64,000 nucleotides of DNA from Photobacterium angustum (lineage in GTDB: Bacteria > Pseudomonadota > Gammaproteobacteria > Enterobacterales > Vibrionaceae), in contig NZ_MSCJ01000003.1 in the NCBI RefSeq assembly GCF_002954615.1, forward strand, positions 1,426,001-1,490,000, in the 5' to 3' direction. Numbering within the stretch: position 1 is the stretch's first letter; every line of letters begins with the position of its first letter. Made by a program: the position numbers and the translations under genes. Of the stretch, positions 26,183-35,859 are shown piece by piece. The notes beneath the pieces are model-generated. The model had not been told where the DNA came from. It worked only from the letters and a program-made list of their open reading frames with translations, and searched no databases.

Positions 26183-26957
26183 GCTGATCTCCTTGTTCAA
26201 CACGGATTAGGGTATCTAACGGATGATTCTGCTCAACTAAATGTTGCTGTACATTCTCGATACAAGCTTCTAGTCGCGCATCACAACCCACATCGGCTTC
26301 TGCGTTATCCGTTATCAGCTGACAACCTCCAACAGGTAATGTCGGGTTAGCAATCAGCTTCCAAGACTCAGGTAAACTCTTATTGATGGTATGGATCCGA
26401 TCGATATCTTGCGGGTTAAGTTCAATGATGATTTTTTCTGTTTTACCCGGAATCGCATCCAGTGCTTCTTCGACTAAAGCGAGAATTTGTTGTGGCATCA
26501 ATGTCAGTTCAGCGCGGATAACTTGTTGCGACACTTTTTGTACCAAGTCGCAAATGAGCTGACGTTGTTGTTTGTCTTTTTCTTGTTGCCATTGTTTTAA
26601 TTCAAACAAGATTTTCTCAACCGGTTTTACTGCTTGGCTAAAGATCTCTCGCCCTGCTTGCTCACCTTGTCCATAACCTTGTTGAAAACCGTCTTTTTGT
26701 CCTTCGATAATACCTTGATCACGACCTTGCTCAACACCTTGGTTAAATCCTTCGTCATAGCCCTTGTTGAGCCCTTGTTGAAAGCCCTCATCCAGTTTTT
26801 GTTGTAATTCAAACTGGTTGTCTTGCCAATTAATCGCAGGATCAACATCACCTAATCCATCATTAAAGCCATGATTTACTGGCTCTGCCACAGGAGGAAA
26901 ACGATGAGGCCGATATTGCCCCGGTGATAACTGATGTATTTTTACTTTCTTCATCAT
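26160..26957 (-). CDS. fliH: Flagellar export apparatus stator FliH
   Basis: 265 aa from the ATG that overlaps the fliG stop (TGATG). Residues ~45-95 are a GxxxG-type repeat (EGFNQGVEQGRDQGIIEG and similar), typical of FliH. The C-terminal half, with IIELNPQDIDRI and GGCQLITDNAEADVGCDARL, is the conserved V-ATPase-E-like domain. Holds FliI at the C-ring through FliN. Confidence 0.92.
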   Translation of the reverse strand: MMKKVKIHQLSPGQYRPHRFPPVAEPVNHGFNDGLGDVDPAINWQDNQFELQQKLDEGFQQGLNKGYDEGFNQGVEQGRDQGIIEGQKDGFQQGYGQGEQAGREIFSQAVKPVEKILFELKQWQQEKDKQQRQLICDLVQKVSQQVIRAELTLMPQQILALVEEALDAIPGKTEKIIIELNPQDIDRIHTINKSLPESWKLIANPTLPVGGCQLITDNAEADVGCDARLEACIENVQQHLVEQNHPLDTLIRVEQGDQHESSSSG

Positions 26958-27991
26958 CACTCCACCGTCATTTCCTGATAGAGCTGAAGATCAATCTCGC
27001 CATTTTCTGCCAGCTCACGTACTTGATCCATAATGGCATTACGGGCGCGTTCTACCTCACTCACAGGAACTGCACCTTTTAGTGCCATTTCATCTTCTAG
27101 GGTTTTCACCATACGCTGTGGCATTGAACGTTTAATCGCTTGTTGTAAGCTGATCTCAGCACCTTTTAACGCAATCACCCAAGTCGCAACAGGGACTTCT
27201 TGTACCAGCCTATCCATGGTCGATTCTTTCTGGCGACCTAGCACCATAAAGTCAAACATGTTGGTTTCAATTTCGTTCACCATGTCTTCATCATGCAGAC
27301 GAAGTAATTCCATTAATTGGCCGCGATCACCTTCGAAACGGTTGATAATATCGGCAACTTGCTTGGTACCTAAAATAGGTGCATTTTGTGCTTGCGACAT
27401 ATGAGCAATGCAACGTTCAATCAAATCATGTAAGTCAGCGGCAACATCATGATCTATTTCATCGAGTTGCGCGACGCGATATAGCAGCTCGTCGTGATAA
27501 TCCACTGGCATTTTCGCCAACACTTTCGATGAGGTTTCTGGCGGTAAATAGGCTAAGAATATCGCCTGCATTTGTGGGTGCTCTTGGCTAACGTATTTAG
27601 CCAATAATTCTGCATCCACCCATTGCAATCGCTGCATGTTGTTACGTAATTCATCACCGTAAATGTTATTAAGTAACCCTTTGGCTAAATCATTACCTAA
27701 CGCTTTACGCAAGGTATTTGAAAGGTACTCTTTCGATGCGCCACGAATACCACTGTGAGCACGAAAATCTTCAAAAAAGTGCTGAATCACCCCTTTCGCA
27801 CTATCACTTTGAATACCACTTAATGCCGCCATCGAACGGGTCACACGCTGCACTTCGTCACGAGAAAAGTGCTTCAATACCTCGGCAGCAGCATCTTCTC
27901 CCATACCCAACAACACGACTGCTGTTTTATCAACATAAGTCAGTGCAGGGGCTTTACTATCCGTCTGATTTTTTGTTTGTGATTGACTCAT
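26957..27991 (-). CDS. fliG: Flagellar motor switch protein FliG
   Basis: 344 aa from the ATG at 27991 (GGGTGA upstream); it overlaps the 3' end of fliF. Three-domain FliG: N-terminal KTAVVLLGMGEDAAAEVLKH, a middle domain with EHPQMQAIFLAYLPPETSS (the EHPQ motif), and the C-terminal torque domain with LMELLRLHDEDMVNEIE. It couples the stator LafT/LafU to rotation of the MS ring. Full length. Confidence 0.95.
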   Translation of the reverse strand: MSQSQTKNQTDSKAPALTYVDKTAVVLLGMGEDAAAEVLKHFSRDEVQRVTRSMAALSGIQSDSAKGVIQHFFEDFRAHSGIRGASKEYLSNTLRKALGNDLAKGLLNNIYGDELRNNMQRLQWVDAELLAKYVSQEHPQMQAIFLAYLPPETSSKVLAKMPVDYHDELLYRVAQLDEIDHDVAADLHDLIERCIAHMSQAQNAPILGTKQVADIINRFEGDRGQLMELLRLHDEDMVNEIETNMFDFMVLGRQKESTMDRLVQEVPVATWVIALKGAEISLQQAIKRSMPQRMVKTLEDEMALKGAVPVSEVERARNAIMDQVRELAENGEIDLQLYQEMTVE

Positions 27992-29702
27992 TAACATTCA
28001 CCCATTGTTTTAAGACTTCAGCAACACGCTCTGGCTCTTCGGTTGAAATAAGCTGTAAATGTTTTAGTTGGATTTCTAATGGCGAGCCCTGTGGTGGCAA
28101 CAAATCATTGCTGGCATTAAAGGCGTTATTAGTTCCGTCTATACCTTTCGCGGCTAAACGCTCATTTAACGTTTCTTCATGTTCTTGCTCTTCGCGAGTT
28201 TGCAGGCTTTCATCGTAAGAGTGCGCCATATCTTCTTCAGCAAAAGTTAACTCATCACGTCGACGATCTAATCCTGTTAAATGGCTAATAAGCGGTCTTA
28301 GCACAAAGAAAATCATCGATAAGCCGAGAATACCGCCGATCATGTAGCGTAATGGTTGTTGTACTGTTGGATCTTGCCACCATGGAATAGCAGGTGGCGC
28401 ATCAATCGCAATCGGCGTAAAGTTGAAACTTAAAATACTCAAACTGTCACCACGATCAGCGCTGATCCCCACAGCATCTTTGATCATATTGCTAATTTGC
28501 TGTGTTTCCGCTTCTGTCCATGCTTTACCATTGGGTGCAGCCGTAGAATTAAGCAACACAGAGACATTGAGTTTATTTAATTTACCTTGTTGATATTGGG
28601 TATGGCGAACACTGCTGCCTAACGCATATTGACGATTAATTTCCGTTCGTTCATTGGTATTTTTACTGTCTTTGTTCTCTTCTTCGCCAGTAACGGGTGG
28701 CTTGTTACTTAATGAACCCGGCACACCTAAAGCAATATTATCAATACTGTTATTTTCAATACGGTGCTCGTTTTTCACTACAGGCGTTGAATCAACAACT
28801 TCTTTGGTTTCTTGAACATGGCTAAAATCAAGATCAGCGGCGACTTGCACGCGGTAATTACTTGGTCCGACAATCGGCGTTAGCATATCAGCGGCACGTT
28901 GGATCACCTGCTTTTCGAGATTCTTCTGATAATCAAGGTACTTAGCATTCACTTTACCCATTTCAGACGAGCCAATATCGGCACTGAGTAAACGCCCGTA
29001 TTGATCAACAACTGAAACATTTTCTGTTTTCATCCCTGTTACGCTGCCAGTAACAAGGTTAATGATAGCTTCAACTTGCTCAGTTTTTAGATCTTCACCC
29101 GGTTTTAGCTCAACCATTACTGACGCTGTCGGCGCTTCCGCATTATGGCGAACAAATAAGGTTTTTCGAGGAATGGCTAAGTGAACTCGGGCATTAGCAA
29201 TAGCATCAAGGGCAATAATAGTACGCACTAACTCGCCTTCCAATCCATGACGGTAACGTGCGGTTTCCATGAACTGGCTGGTTCCTAACGACGAATCTTC
29301 TTTTAATGAATCTAGCCCTGTGGGTAACTTGGCTTTGATCCCTTTTGCTGCCAGTAACATTCTAATTTTTGCTACTTCACCTTCCGCCACCAGCACTTGT
29401 CCGTTGGCTTCTTGTAGGCGGTAAGGGATCCCTTCCGTTTCTAATACCGAGATGATTTCACCGCTATCAAAACGTTCTTGCTGACCATATAAGGGGCGGT
29501 AGTTTTGACTTGAACTCCATAACGCCACCACAATAATGGCAGCCACAATCGCAGCAAGTACAGCAGACAAAACCAGATTGCGCTGACTGCTATGCCAAAG
29601 GTTTTTAAGATTATTAATATACGGATTTGAAGACAACCCACTGGTAGCGGTTGGACCTGCTGCCGTATTTGTCATCGATGGTTGGGCAATGATTTCAGAC
29701 AT
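27957..29702 (-). CDS. fliF: Flagellar MS-ring protein FliF
   Basis: 581 aa. Two membrane helices, one near residue 45 and one near residue 455, flank the periplasmic ring-building domain (YRPLYGQQERFDSGEIISVL, ALDAIANARVHLAIP). The cytoplasmic tail binds FliG. Follows fliE by 3 bp. The first structure in assembly of the lateral basal body. Confidence 0.95.
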   Translation of the reverse strand: MSEIIAQPSMTNTAAGPTATSGLSSNPYINNLKNLWHSSQRNLVLSAVLAAIVAAIIVVALWSSSQNYRPLYGQQERFDSGEIISVLETEGIPYRLQEANGQVLVAEGEVAKIRMLLAAKGIKAKLPTGLDSLKEDSSLGTSQFMETARYRHGLEGELVRTIIALDAIANARVHLAIPRKTLFVRHNAEAPTASVMVELKPGEDLKTEQVEAIINLVTGSVTGMKTENVSVVDQYGRLLSADIGSSEMGKVNAKYLDYQKNLEKQVIQRAADMLTPIVGPSNYRVQVAADLDFSHVQETKEVVDSTPVVKNEHRIENNSIDNIALGVPGSLSNKPPVTGEEENKDSKNTNERTEINRQYALGSSVRHTQYQQGKLNKLNVSVLLNSTAAPNGKAWTEAETQQISNMIKDAVGISADRGDSLSILSFNFTPIAIDAPPAIPWWQDPTVQQPLRYMIGGILGLSMIFFVLRPLISHLTGLDRRRDELTFAEEDMAHSYDESLQTREEQEHEETLNERLAAKGIDGTNNAFNASNDLLPPQGSPLEIQLKHLQLISTEEPERVAEVLKQWVNVNESITNKKSDG

Positions 29703-29705
29703 AAG

Positions 29706-30095
29706 TTACACCGGCATCTTCATAACATCTTCAAAGGACGCAACCACTTTATTACGCACTTGCATGAGGGCTGAAAAAGATAAACTGGCTTTTTGGCTTG
29801 CCACCATCGCGCCTACTAAGTCGTCACTTTTCCCCAATTCAACCGCTGTAACTTTGTCGCTGGCGATTTTTTGATGTTGATTAACGGTATTTAAAACACC
29901 TGTCATGGCCTGCGAAAAAGATAATGGCGAAGCGGCAAATTGTGTATTGGTCGCGTCGACCTGCATCAGATTAGGTTTTACGATGAAATCAACTTGAGTG
30001 CGTTGCTGCATCTGCTGCATCTGCTGCATCTGCTGCATTTTATCAAGCATGAGTTGTTCAGATGATACAGACGGTAGCGAATTATTTGTGCTCAT
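29706..30095 (-). CDS. fliE: Flagellar hook-basal body protein FliE
   Basis: 129 aa. The C-terminal two thirds is FliE: PLSFSQAMTGVLNTVNQHQK, VGAMVASQKASLSFSALMQVRNKVV, ending YEDVMKMPV-like (FEDVMKMPV). Residues ~20-31 are a run of Met-Gln-Gln from a 9-bp tandem repeat. Links the MS ring to the rod. First gene of the fliEFGHIJ operon; lafK starts 12 bp away on the same strand. Confidence 0.92.
   Translation of the reverse strand: MSTNNSLPSVSSEQLMLDKMQQMQQMQQMQQRTQVDFIVKPNLMQVDATNTQFAASPLSFSQAMTGVLNTVNQHQKIASDKVTAVELGKSDDLVGAMVASQKASLSFSALMQVRNKVVASFEDVMKMPV
30004..30038 (-). repeat. 9-bp tandem repeat inside fliE
   Basis: About four copies of a 9-base unit encoding Met-Gln-Gln. In-frame, so copy-number change would alter length only and not switch the gene off. 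Confidence 0.8.
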
Positions 30096-30107
30096 TTAAC
30101 TCTCCTT

Positions 30108-31457
30108 TTATGCCGCAGAACCTAATACAGCATCGATGTCTATTCCCTGTTCACGCATTGCGGCTAACTTGTAACGCAGTGCGCGAGTAGTAACGCCCAA
30201 TTGCTGAGCCGTCTTGGTTCGGTTACCACCGAATTGTTTAAGAATTTTGATAATGTATTGAAACTCTGCCATTTTCTTCGCTTCTACCCGACCATTCCCT
30301 CCCTCAGTTTGAGGTAAAGATGGCGCAGTATTAGGATCAATCGGCAGCATTAAATCTTGTGCAGTAATGAAATCACCATGGCGCATCACCAAGGCTCGTT
30401 GCATGACATTCTCTAACTCTCGGATATTACCCGGCCAGTGATATTTAGACAGCGCAAAACACGCATCTTCCGACAACTGACACGCACTTCCCATTTGATA
30501 TTTATTGATGAAAAATCGTGCAAGAGGAAGAATATCAGCGCTACGATCTCGCAGTGAAGGCCAATGCAACGGCAGTACATCTAAGCGGTAATAAAGATCT
30601 TCTCGGAACGTCCCTTTTTGAATTTCTACACGAAGATCTTTATTAGTTGACGCTATGACGCGAATATCCAATGGAACAGTTTTATGGCTACCCACTTTTT
30701 CCACTTCACGCTCTTGCAACACACGCAGTAATTTAGCTTGAAGACTGGGTGACATTTCAGCAATTTCATCCAATAAAATCGTACCGCCATTGGCTTCTTC
30801 AAATTTACCGGTTTGCGTTTGTGTTGCACCAGTAAAAGCCCCTTTCACATGACCAAACAATACCGCTTCGAGCATAGATTCAGGAATAGCTGCACAGTTA
30901 ACAGCAACAAAAGGCGCATTTGAACGAGATGAATGTTGATGAACATACTGCGCTAATACTTCTTTCCCGGTGCCAGATTCACCGGTGATCAATACTGTCG
31001 CATTTGTCCCTGCAGCACGGTGTGCTAACTGCAACACTTGCTTGCTACGCCAAGATTCAACCACGATATTGGTTAAGGGTTTATCTAATGCTTCAACGCG
31101 TGCGAGCAAGCCCAGTAACTGTTCAGACTCAAAAGGACGAAGTAAATAATCGGTTGCACCTGCTTTCATTGCATCCGCCGCCATCATTCCTTGCGCCTGA
31201 TCGACAATAGCAATAGAAATAGGTGTGGAAGCACGGTTAGTCGCGACAGTTTTTTGATGGAATTGACGAATAAAATCGGTAAGTGAGATATCTGTAATAT
31301 GCGAGCTGACCAAAGTAATGGCTGAGCGAGATTGATATAACGCAGCACGTCCAGAAGTGAAGTGATTGACGCTATAACCATTGCCTTCAAGCACAGCAAT
31401 AATTTGGTTTGCTGCACTTAAATTTGGCTCGACTAATTGAATATTGTTAGGCTGCAT
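30108..31457 (-). CDS. lafK: LafK, sigma-54-dependent lateral flagellar activator
   Basis: 449 aa NtrC-family protein. Residues 1-120 are a degenerate receiver-like domain with Ser where the phospho-acceptor Asp should be (TLVSSHITDI). The AAA+ domain is complete: GESGTGKEVLAQYVH, GAFTGATQTQTGKF for sigma-54 contact, GGTILLDEIAEM and the arginine-finger region. The C-terminal Fis-type HTH is GGNRTKTAQQLGVTTRALRY. In V. parahaemolyticus LafK activates class 2 lateral genes with RpoN. Its start overlaps the motY stop by one base. Confidence 0.93.
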   Translation of the reverse strand: MQPNNIQLVEPNLSAANQIIAVLEGNGYSVNHFTSGRAALYQSRSAITLVSSHITDISLTDFIRQFHQKTVATNRASTPISIAIVDQAQGMMAADAMKAGATDYLLRPFESEQLLGLLARVEALDKPLTNIVVESWRSKQVLQLAHRAAGTNATVLITGESGTGKEVLAQYVHQHSSRSNAPFVAVNCAAIPESMLEAVLFGHVKGAFTGATQTQTGKFEEANGGTILLDEIAEMSPSLQAKLLRVLQEREVEKVGSHKTVPLDIRVIASTNKDLRVEIQKGTFREDLYYRLDVLPLHWPSLRDRSADILPLARFFINKYQMGSACQLSEDACFALSKYHWPGNIRELENVMQRALVMRHGDFITAQDLMLPIDPNTAPSLPQTEGGNGRVEAKKMAEFQYIIKILKQFGGNRTKTAQQLGVTTRALRYKLAAMREQGIDIDAVLGSAA

Positions 31458-32353
31458 TAGCTACCCTTCCTTTTTACTGCATCTTCCTTGCGAATAGCGC
31501 GAATAGTCACGCGACGATTTTTAGCTTTTCCATCTTGGGTATTGTTGTTGGCAACAGGATAGCGAGATCCATGAGAGCGAATTTCCATCAGCGATGAACG
31601 CACACCGTTTTCACGCAGAATGCTGGCTACATCGTCAGCACGAACTTTTGAAATCTGTAGATTGGCAACATTGGATCCTACATTGTCTGTATGTCCATCA
31701 ATCAATACACGTTTGACATTTTTGTCATGTTTTAAATAACTCGCTAAATCTGCCAAGATTTGTTTTTGCGATGAACTGACCACACGTTGACCTAACTTAA
31801 ATTGCAAGACCACGTCTCTCGCATCGCGGTATGCCATTGCAGGTAACTTAGCTCGACATAGATTAAAATTAGCCATAGCCTGCGTCATATTCACTGAAGG
31901 GACTGTTACATCAAACGTGTTATGTTGACTCGACGATGACAGCCTTACTCCTAACCAATTACCTTGCGCCATGGCTTCAAGTAACGTCTCAATATCAGTA
32001 TAAAAAGACACTTTCCCTGATTTTTTATCTAAATCCACTTCATCTACAGTGATAGGCGCGGTATTCAATGCCCAAGGAGACTGTACTTGGCTTAATATGG
32101 CACGCTCATAAGGTGGTTTTACATGGTAACTTTGTACCTGTATGCCAAGTGGCTGCCTAGGTTTTGCAACAAAGGTAATTGCCCCAAATTGGCTAATTGT
32201 TTGACTCAATGAACAACTAAATTTATCGCCTTTATATTTCCACGAAACAAGATCCATAGGTAAAAATAACTCTTTAGCGATAGAGTTTATGGGAGCGAAT
32301 AAAGCAATGAAAATTGCAGATATAAATATAATTGTATGTTTTATGAGTGTCAT
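31457..32353 (-). CDS. motY: MotY-like T-ring/OmpA protein of the lateral motor
   Basis: 298 aa from the ATG at 32353, or 301 from a GTG at 32362. Signal peptide to about residue 28 (PINSIAKE). The N-terminal MotY-type domain starts ELFLPMDLVSWKYKGDKFSC. The C-terminal OmpA/peptidoglycan-binding domain has RVLIDGHTDNVGSNVANLQI and the ...RNRRVTIRAI end. Periplasmic; stabilises the stator around the basal body. Upstream of lafK in the same operon. Confidence 0.9.
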   Translation of the reverse strand: MTLIKHTIIFISAIFIALFAPINSIAKELFLPMDLVSWKYKGDKFSCSLSQTISQFGAITFVAKPRQPLGIQVQSYHVKPPYERAILSQVQSPWALNTAPITVDEVDLDKKSGKVSFYTDIETLLEAMAQGNWLGVRLSSSSQHNTFDVTVPSVNMTQAMANFNLCRAKLPAMAYRDARDVVLQFKLGQRVVSSSQKQILADLASYLKHDKNVKRVLIDGHTDNVGSNVANLQISKVRADDVASILRENGVRSSLMEIRSHGSRYPVANNNTQDGKAKNRRVTIRAIRKEDAVKRKGS

Positions 32354-32362
32354 AATAAGCAC

Positions 32363-32807
32363 TCACCTCTACATGTTAATCTCAGATTTTATTATAGCTA
32401 AATAATTGCATATCGATTTTATATTTAACTCTTATGTTCTTACACTTGAATATATCTATTTAATAATCATAGAAAACAAGTCGAATAAATATTGTTTGAC
32501 GCTTTTAAAGGCATTTTTTTGACGATTGTAATAACGATTAAATATTATACTAAAGTCTAATGCTATTTCATTATTAATCATAAGTTTAGCCGTGAATATC
32601 CATTTGATTTAACTTCATCATAATCGAAGTTTTTTAAATTTAAACATTAAAACAATTTTTATTTCATCGAATACTAATGGTATGAACTAAAGTCACATTT
32701 TTGCTCTTAAATGTTTTTAATTTATATCTTCATAGTTATAAACACGATAAACATATTTATATATTACGAATAAACATCAACTACACTTTATTTTTACCCA
32801 CTTAATT
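32363..32807. promoter_or_regulatory. Divergent promoter region, motY/lafK versus fliM operons
   Basis: 445 bp, very AT-rich, no gene. It must hold promoters for both early lateral operons. I did not find a convincing sigma-54 motif (GG-N10-GC) on either strand, which would fit a class 1 or QsvR/SwrT-type control region, but that is inference. Confidence 0.5.
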
Positions 32808-33632
32808 ATGATAGCTATGGAATATATAAAATCAGATTTTGACAAAAGATATCCCATATTGAATGTGGAATTGCTAGGAAAACCTATTCATATAATCAAA
32901 GATGAATTAGCTAATATTTTAAATAATTCATTACTGGGCTTAACTGATCAAATCCAAAAATGGGTTAAAACTCATGAACTGACGATGTCGGTTACTAGCA
33001 TTGATTTCCAATCCCCAAAACAGGGACAACATGCGGCATTTACGGTAGCCCATAATGAGAGTGGCATGATGAATTTCCGCTGTTCTGCACCCTTGCTTAT
33101 TGCACTCGCTGATCGCTTTTATCACTCGCCTGTAAATCGTCTAAATAGTGTTAAAAGTCAAACGATTACAACGAGTGATTTACGTTTACAAGAACGAATA
33201 GGACGACTTTTTTCAGCACAGATAGCACCAGAGGAGATGTGGCAATCATGTGATAATTCACTATCAGACGATATCGGCTTAGTCATTCAACTTTCCGTTA
33301 CCTGTGAAGAGACGATTGGCGACATCATTATCTGTATTGATTCCGCATTAATTCAAACATTAACCAATGTTATTGGCTTACAACCCACATCTGAACTTAA
33401 TGCACTCTTTAGTCAGCAACTTGAATCGACCAAGGTCAAACTCAACACAGTTTTATGTGAAAAAAAGATGCCTTTAGACCAAGTATTGCAGCTAAAGCCC
33501 GGTGATATCTTCGATATTGATTTACTGCAATCCTCACCGATCAGTATCGGTCAAGAGCACTTATTTAACGGCCATGTCGCAGAGCAAAACGGTCAACTTG
33601 TTTTAATCATCAACACCAGTAAGGACACATAA
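32808..33632 (+). CDS. fliM: Lateral flagellar switch protein FliM (divergent)
   Basis: 274 aa, shorter than polar FliM (usually 330-360). The first 15 residues lack the CheY-binding motif (LSQxEIDALL-like) and start directly in the middle domain region. The C-terminal SpoA/FliN-like domain is present from ~205 (KVKLNTVLCEKKMPLDQVLQ, then LKPGDIFDIDLL and LFNGHVAEQNGQLVLII). Start ATG 32808, or 32817. Part of the C-ring with FliG and FliN. Sequence is weakly conserved; recognised by the SpoA end and by position before fliN. Confidence 0.85.
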   Translation: MIAMEYIKSDFDKRYPILNVELLGKPIHIIKDELANILNNSLLGLTDQIQKWVKTHELTMSVTSIDFQSPKQGQHAAFTVAHNESGMMNFRCSAPLLIALADRFYHSPVNRLNSVKSQTITTSDLRLQERIGRLFSAQIAPEEMWQSCDNSLSDDIGLVIQLSVTCEETIGDIIICIDSALIQTLTNVIGLQPTSELNALFSQQLESTKVKLNTVLCEKKMPLDQVLQLKPGDIFDIDLLQSSPISIGQEHLFNGHVAEQNGQLVLIINTSKDT

Positions 33633-33634
33633 GC

Positions 33635-34000
33635 ATGAGCGATATTAACGAATCCGACCTATTCAATGGTGATGACCTTAATTTTGACGATCTTCAGCTA
33701 GAACAGTTTGAAGAAACACCTCAACTCGATAGCAGCATGTCGCAACGTAGCTTAAGTTTTTTCAAAAAGATCCCCGTGACTGTCACTCTTGAAGTCTCAA
33801 GCACAGAAATCTCATTAGGTGAGTTAATGAAAGCCGGTGAAGGCAGTGTTATTGAGCTAGATAAACTCAACGGTGAACCGCTTGATGTGAAAGTGAATGG
33901 ATCACTGATGGGGCATGCCGAAGTGGTTGTAATCAATGAGAAATATGGCCTACGGCTAATTGATGTCGTCGAATCTCCTCTTAACACCATGGATAGTTAA
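33635..34000 (+). CDS. fliN: Flagellar switch protein FliN
   Basis: 121 aa. N-terminal acidic linker, then the SpoA domain IPVTVTLEVSSTEISLGELM, SVIELDKLNGEPLDVKVNGS and AEVVVINEKYGLRLIDVV, the diagnostic FliN pattern. Base of the C-ring and docking site for FliH. 2 bp after fliM. Confidence 0.95.
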   Translation: MSDINESDLFNGDDLNFDDLQLEQFEETPQLDSSMSQRSLSFFKKIPVTVTLEVSSTEISLGELMKAGEGSVIELDKLNGEPLDVKVNGSLMGHAEVVVINEKYGLRLIDVVESPLNTMDS

Positions 34001-34003
34001 GCA

Positions 34004-34795
34004 ATGATCGCTCAGGGATACCACTGGCTGACAAAGGCATGTCAACAGCGCCATTATTTGTATTTACTCACTTTGCTACTTATTGCGCTCAGCATACTAT
34101 TTTCTTCGGGCGCAGAAGCCAATAGCGGGCTGAATTTCTTGACCGTTACGGATGATCAAGGCGAACAAGAATACAGTGTGAAATTACAGATATTGTTGTT
34201 AATGACAGCACTGAGTTTTATCCCTGCCTTTCTACTAATGGCGACCAGTTTTACCCGCATAATTATCGTACTTTCTATTTTGCGCCAAGCTCTGGGTTTA
34301 CAACAAAGTCCGCCAAATAGAATACTAGTGGGTATCGCTTTGTCACTGACTATTTTGATCATGCGTCCGGTCTGGACTGATGTCTACGATAATGCTTTTG
34401 TCCCTTATGACAACGGAGATATTACCCTTTTACAAGCCTTTGATACTGCCGAAAAGCCCGTTCGTGATTTCATGTTAAAACAAACCCATCAAAGTGCTTT
34501 AGAGCAGATGATGCGTATTGCCAACGAACCATTAGACCAAGATGTGGAAGATATTTCGTTTGCTATCGTGTTACCTGCTTTTGTGATCAGTGAGCTTAAA
34601 ACAGCCTTTCAAATTGGTTTTATGTTGTTCATTCCTTTTTTGATCATCGATCTCGTGGTTGCCAGTGTTTTGATGGCAATGGGTATGATGATGCTGTCAC
34701 CGCTGATTATCTCTCTTCCTTTCAAATTAATTGTGTTTGTACTCGCTGATGGCTGGACCATGACGGTCGGATCGCTATCTGCCAGCTTTGGATAA
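34004..34795 (+). CDS. fliP: Flagellar export gate protein FliP
   Basis: 263 aa with signal-like first helix and four membrane helices. FliP motifs: [20 protein letters not shown] near residue 70, [20 protein letters not shown] near 190 and [17 protein letters not shown]. Core of the type III export gate with FliQ and FliR. Confidence 0.95.
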   Translation: MIAQGYHWLTKACQQRHYLYLLTLLLIALSILFSSGAEANSGLNFLTVTDDQGEQEYSVKLQILLLMTALSFIPAFLLMATSFTRIIIVLSILRQALGLQQSPPNRILVGIALSLTILIMRPVWTDVYDNAFVPYDNGDITLLQAFDTAEKPVRDFMLKQTHQSALEQMMRIANEPLDQDVEDISFAIVLPAFVISELKTAFQIGFMLFIPFLIIDLVVASVLMAMGMMMLSPLIISLPFKLIVFVLADGWTMTVGSLSASFG

Positions 34796-34810
34796 AAAAG
34801 AAAGGAGTAA

Positions 34811-35083
34811 ATGATGACCCCAGAGCTTGCTGTCGATCTATTTTCCAATGCGGTTTGGCTAATTATCAATATGGTAATGGTACTTGTTATCCCAGGGTTA
34901 TTAGTCGGGTTAGTGATTGCCGTTTTTCAAGCCGCGACCCAAATCAACGAGCAAACCTTAAGTTTTCTACCTCGTTTAATCATGACTTTGCTGATGGTAA
35001 TTTTTGCCGGACATTGGATGCTAAGGCGCTTAATGGAATTATTTGATTACCTCTTTCATAACATACCGGGAATGATTGGCTAA
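34811..35083 (+). CDS. fliQ: Flagellar export gate protein FliQ
   Basis: 90 aa, two membrane helices, with VIPGLLVGLVIAVFQAATQI and EQTLSFLPRLI as in FliQ. AAGGAG precedes two tandem ATG codons. Stop overlaps the fliR start (TAATG). Confidence 0.95.
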   Translation: MMTPELAVDLFSNAVWLIINMVMVLVIPGLLVGLVIAVFQAATQINEQTLSFLPRLIMTLLMVIFAGHWMLRRLMELFDYLFHNIPGMIG

Positions 35084-35859
35084 TGGCTATCTCGTTTGCA
35101 GAGCTCAACGCCCTTCTCGCTCAGTTTTGGTGGCCGTTTTTTCGTATTGGGGCTGCCATGTTAGCCATGCCATTTTTTGGTGATGCGTTAATTCCTATTT
35201 GGGTACGCGCTTTATTAGCACTTGCTATCAGTTTTATTGCCGCGCCACTGATGCCAGCTATGCCCACGACAGATTTACTATCTCTCTCGGCACTTATGCT
35301 GGCTTTTGAGCAAGCAATATGGGGGCTGTTATTTGGCTTAATTATCCATTTCCTATTTTCAATTATGACATTATTAGGTCAGATCATTTCACTGCAAATG
35401 GGCTTAGGGATGGCAATGATGAACGATCCCGTTAATGGTGTTTCAGTTGCGATTCTTGGGCGAATGTTTCTATTGTTTTCTACCTTATTGTTTCTGGCTT
35501 TAGATGGGCATTTATTGGTCATTGATATTCTGGTGCAAAGCTTTACCTCTTGGCCTGTAGGCAGTGGGTTGGCTCTATCTTCAGTAAAACAAATACTCAC
35601 ACTTTTTGGTTGGATGTTCAGTTCAGCCCTTGCCATCGCTCTGCCCGCTATTGTTTCGATGCTTCTGGCTAATATCAGTTTCGGTGTTATGAACCGCGCC
35701 GCGCCTAGTTTAAACGTTTATGCATTAGGCTTTCCTATGACCATGTTGTTAGGACTCTTTAGTGTCTTAATTTCTGTCAGCGGTGTGCCTGCGCGTTATG
35801 TCGAGTTAGTCCATTACAGCCTAGATCAACTTCAACTCTATATTTCGGGGGGCGTATGA
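35083..35859 (+). CDS. fliR: Flagellar export gate protein FliR
   Basis: 258 aa, six helices. Family features: FFRIGAAMLAMPFFGDALIP, QMGLGMAMMNDPVNG near residue 105 and MNRAAPSLNVYALGFPMT near 205. Overlaps flhB by 4 bases. Confidence 0.95.
   Translation: MAISFAELNALLAQFWWPFFRIGAAMLAMPFFGDALIPIWVRALLALAISFIAAPLMPAMPTTDLLSLSALMLAFEQAIWGLLFGLIIHFLFSIMTLLGQIISLQMGLGMAMMNDPVNGVSVAILGRMFLLFSTLLFLALDGHLLVIDILVQSFTSWPVGSGLALSSVKQILTLFGWMFSSALAIALPAIVSMLLANISFGVMNRAAPSLNVYALGFPMTMLLGLFSVLISVSGVPARYVELVHYSLDQLQLYISGGV

Noticed and set aside
27718..28218. 166-codon plus-strand frame opposite fliG/fliF
   Set aside because: Antisense shadow over two strongly recognised genes.
32363..32807. Missing N-terminal part of fliM encoded upstream by a frameshift
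   Set aside because: No frame in this AT-rich stretch encodes an EIDALL-like motif.
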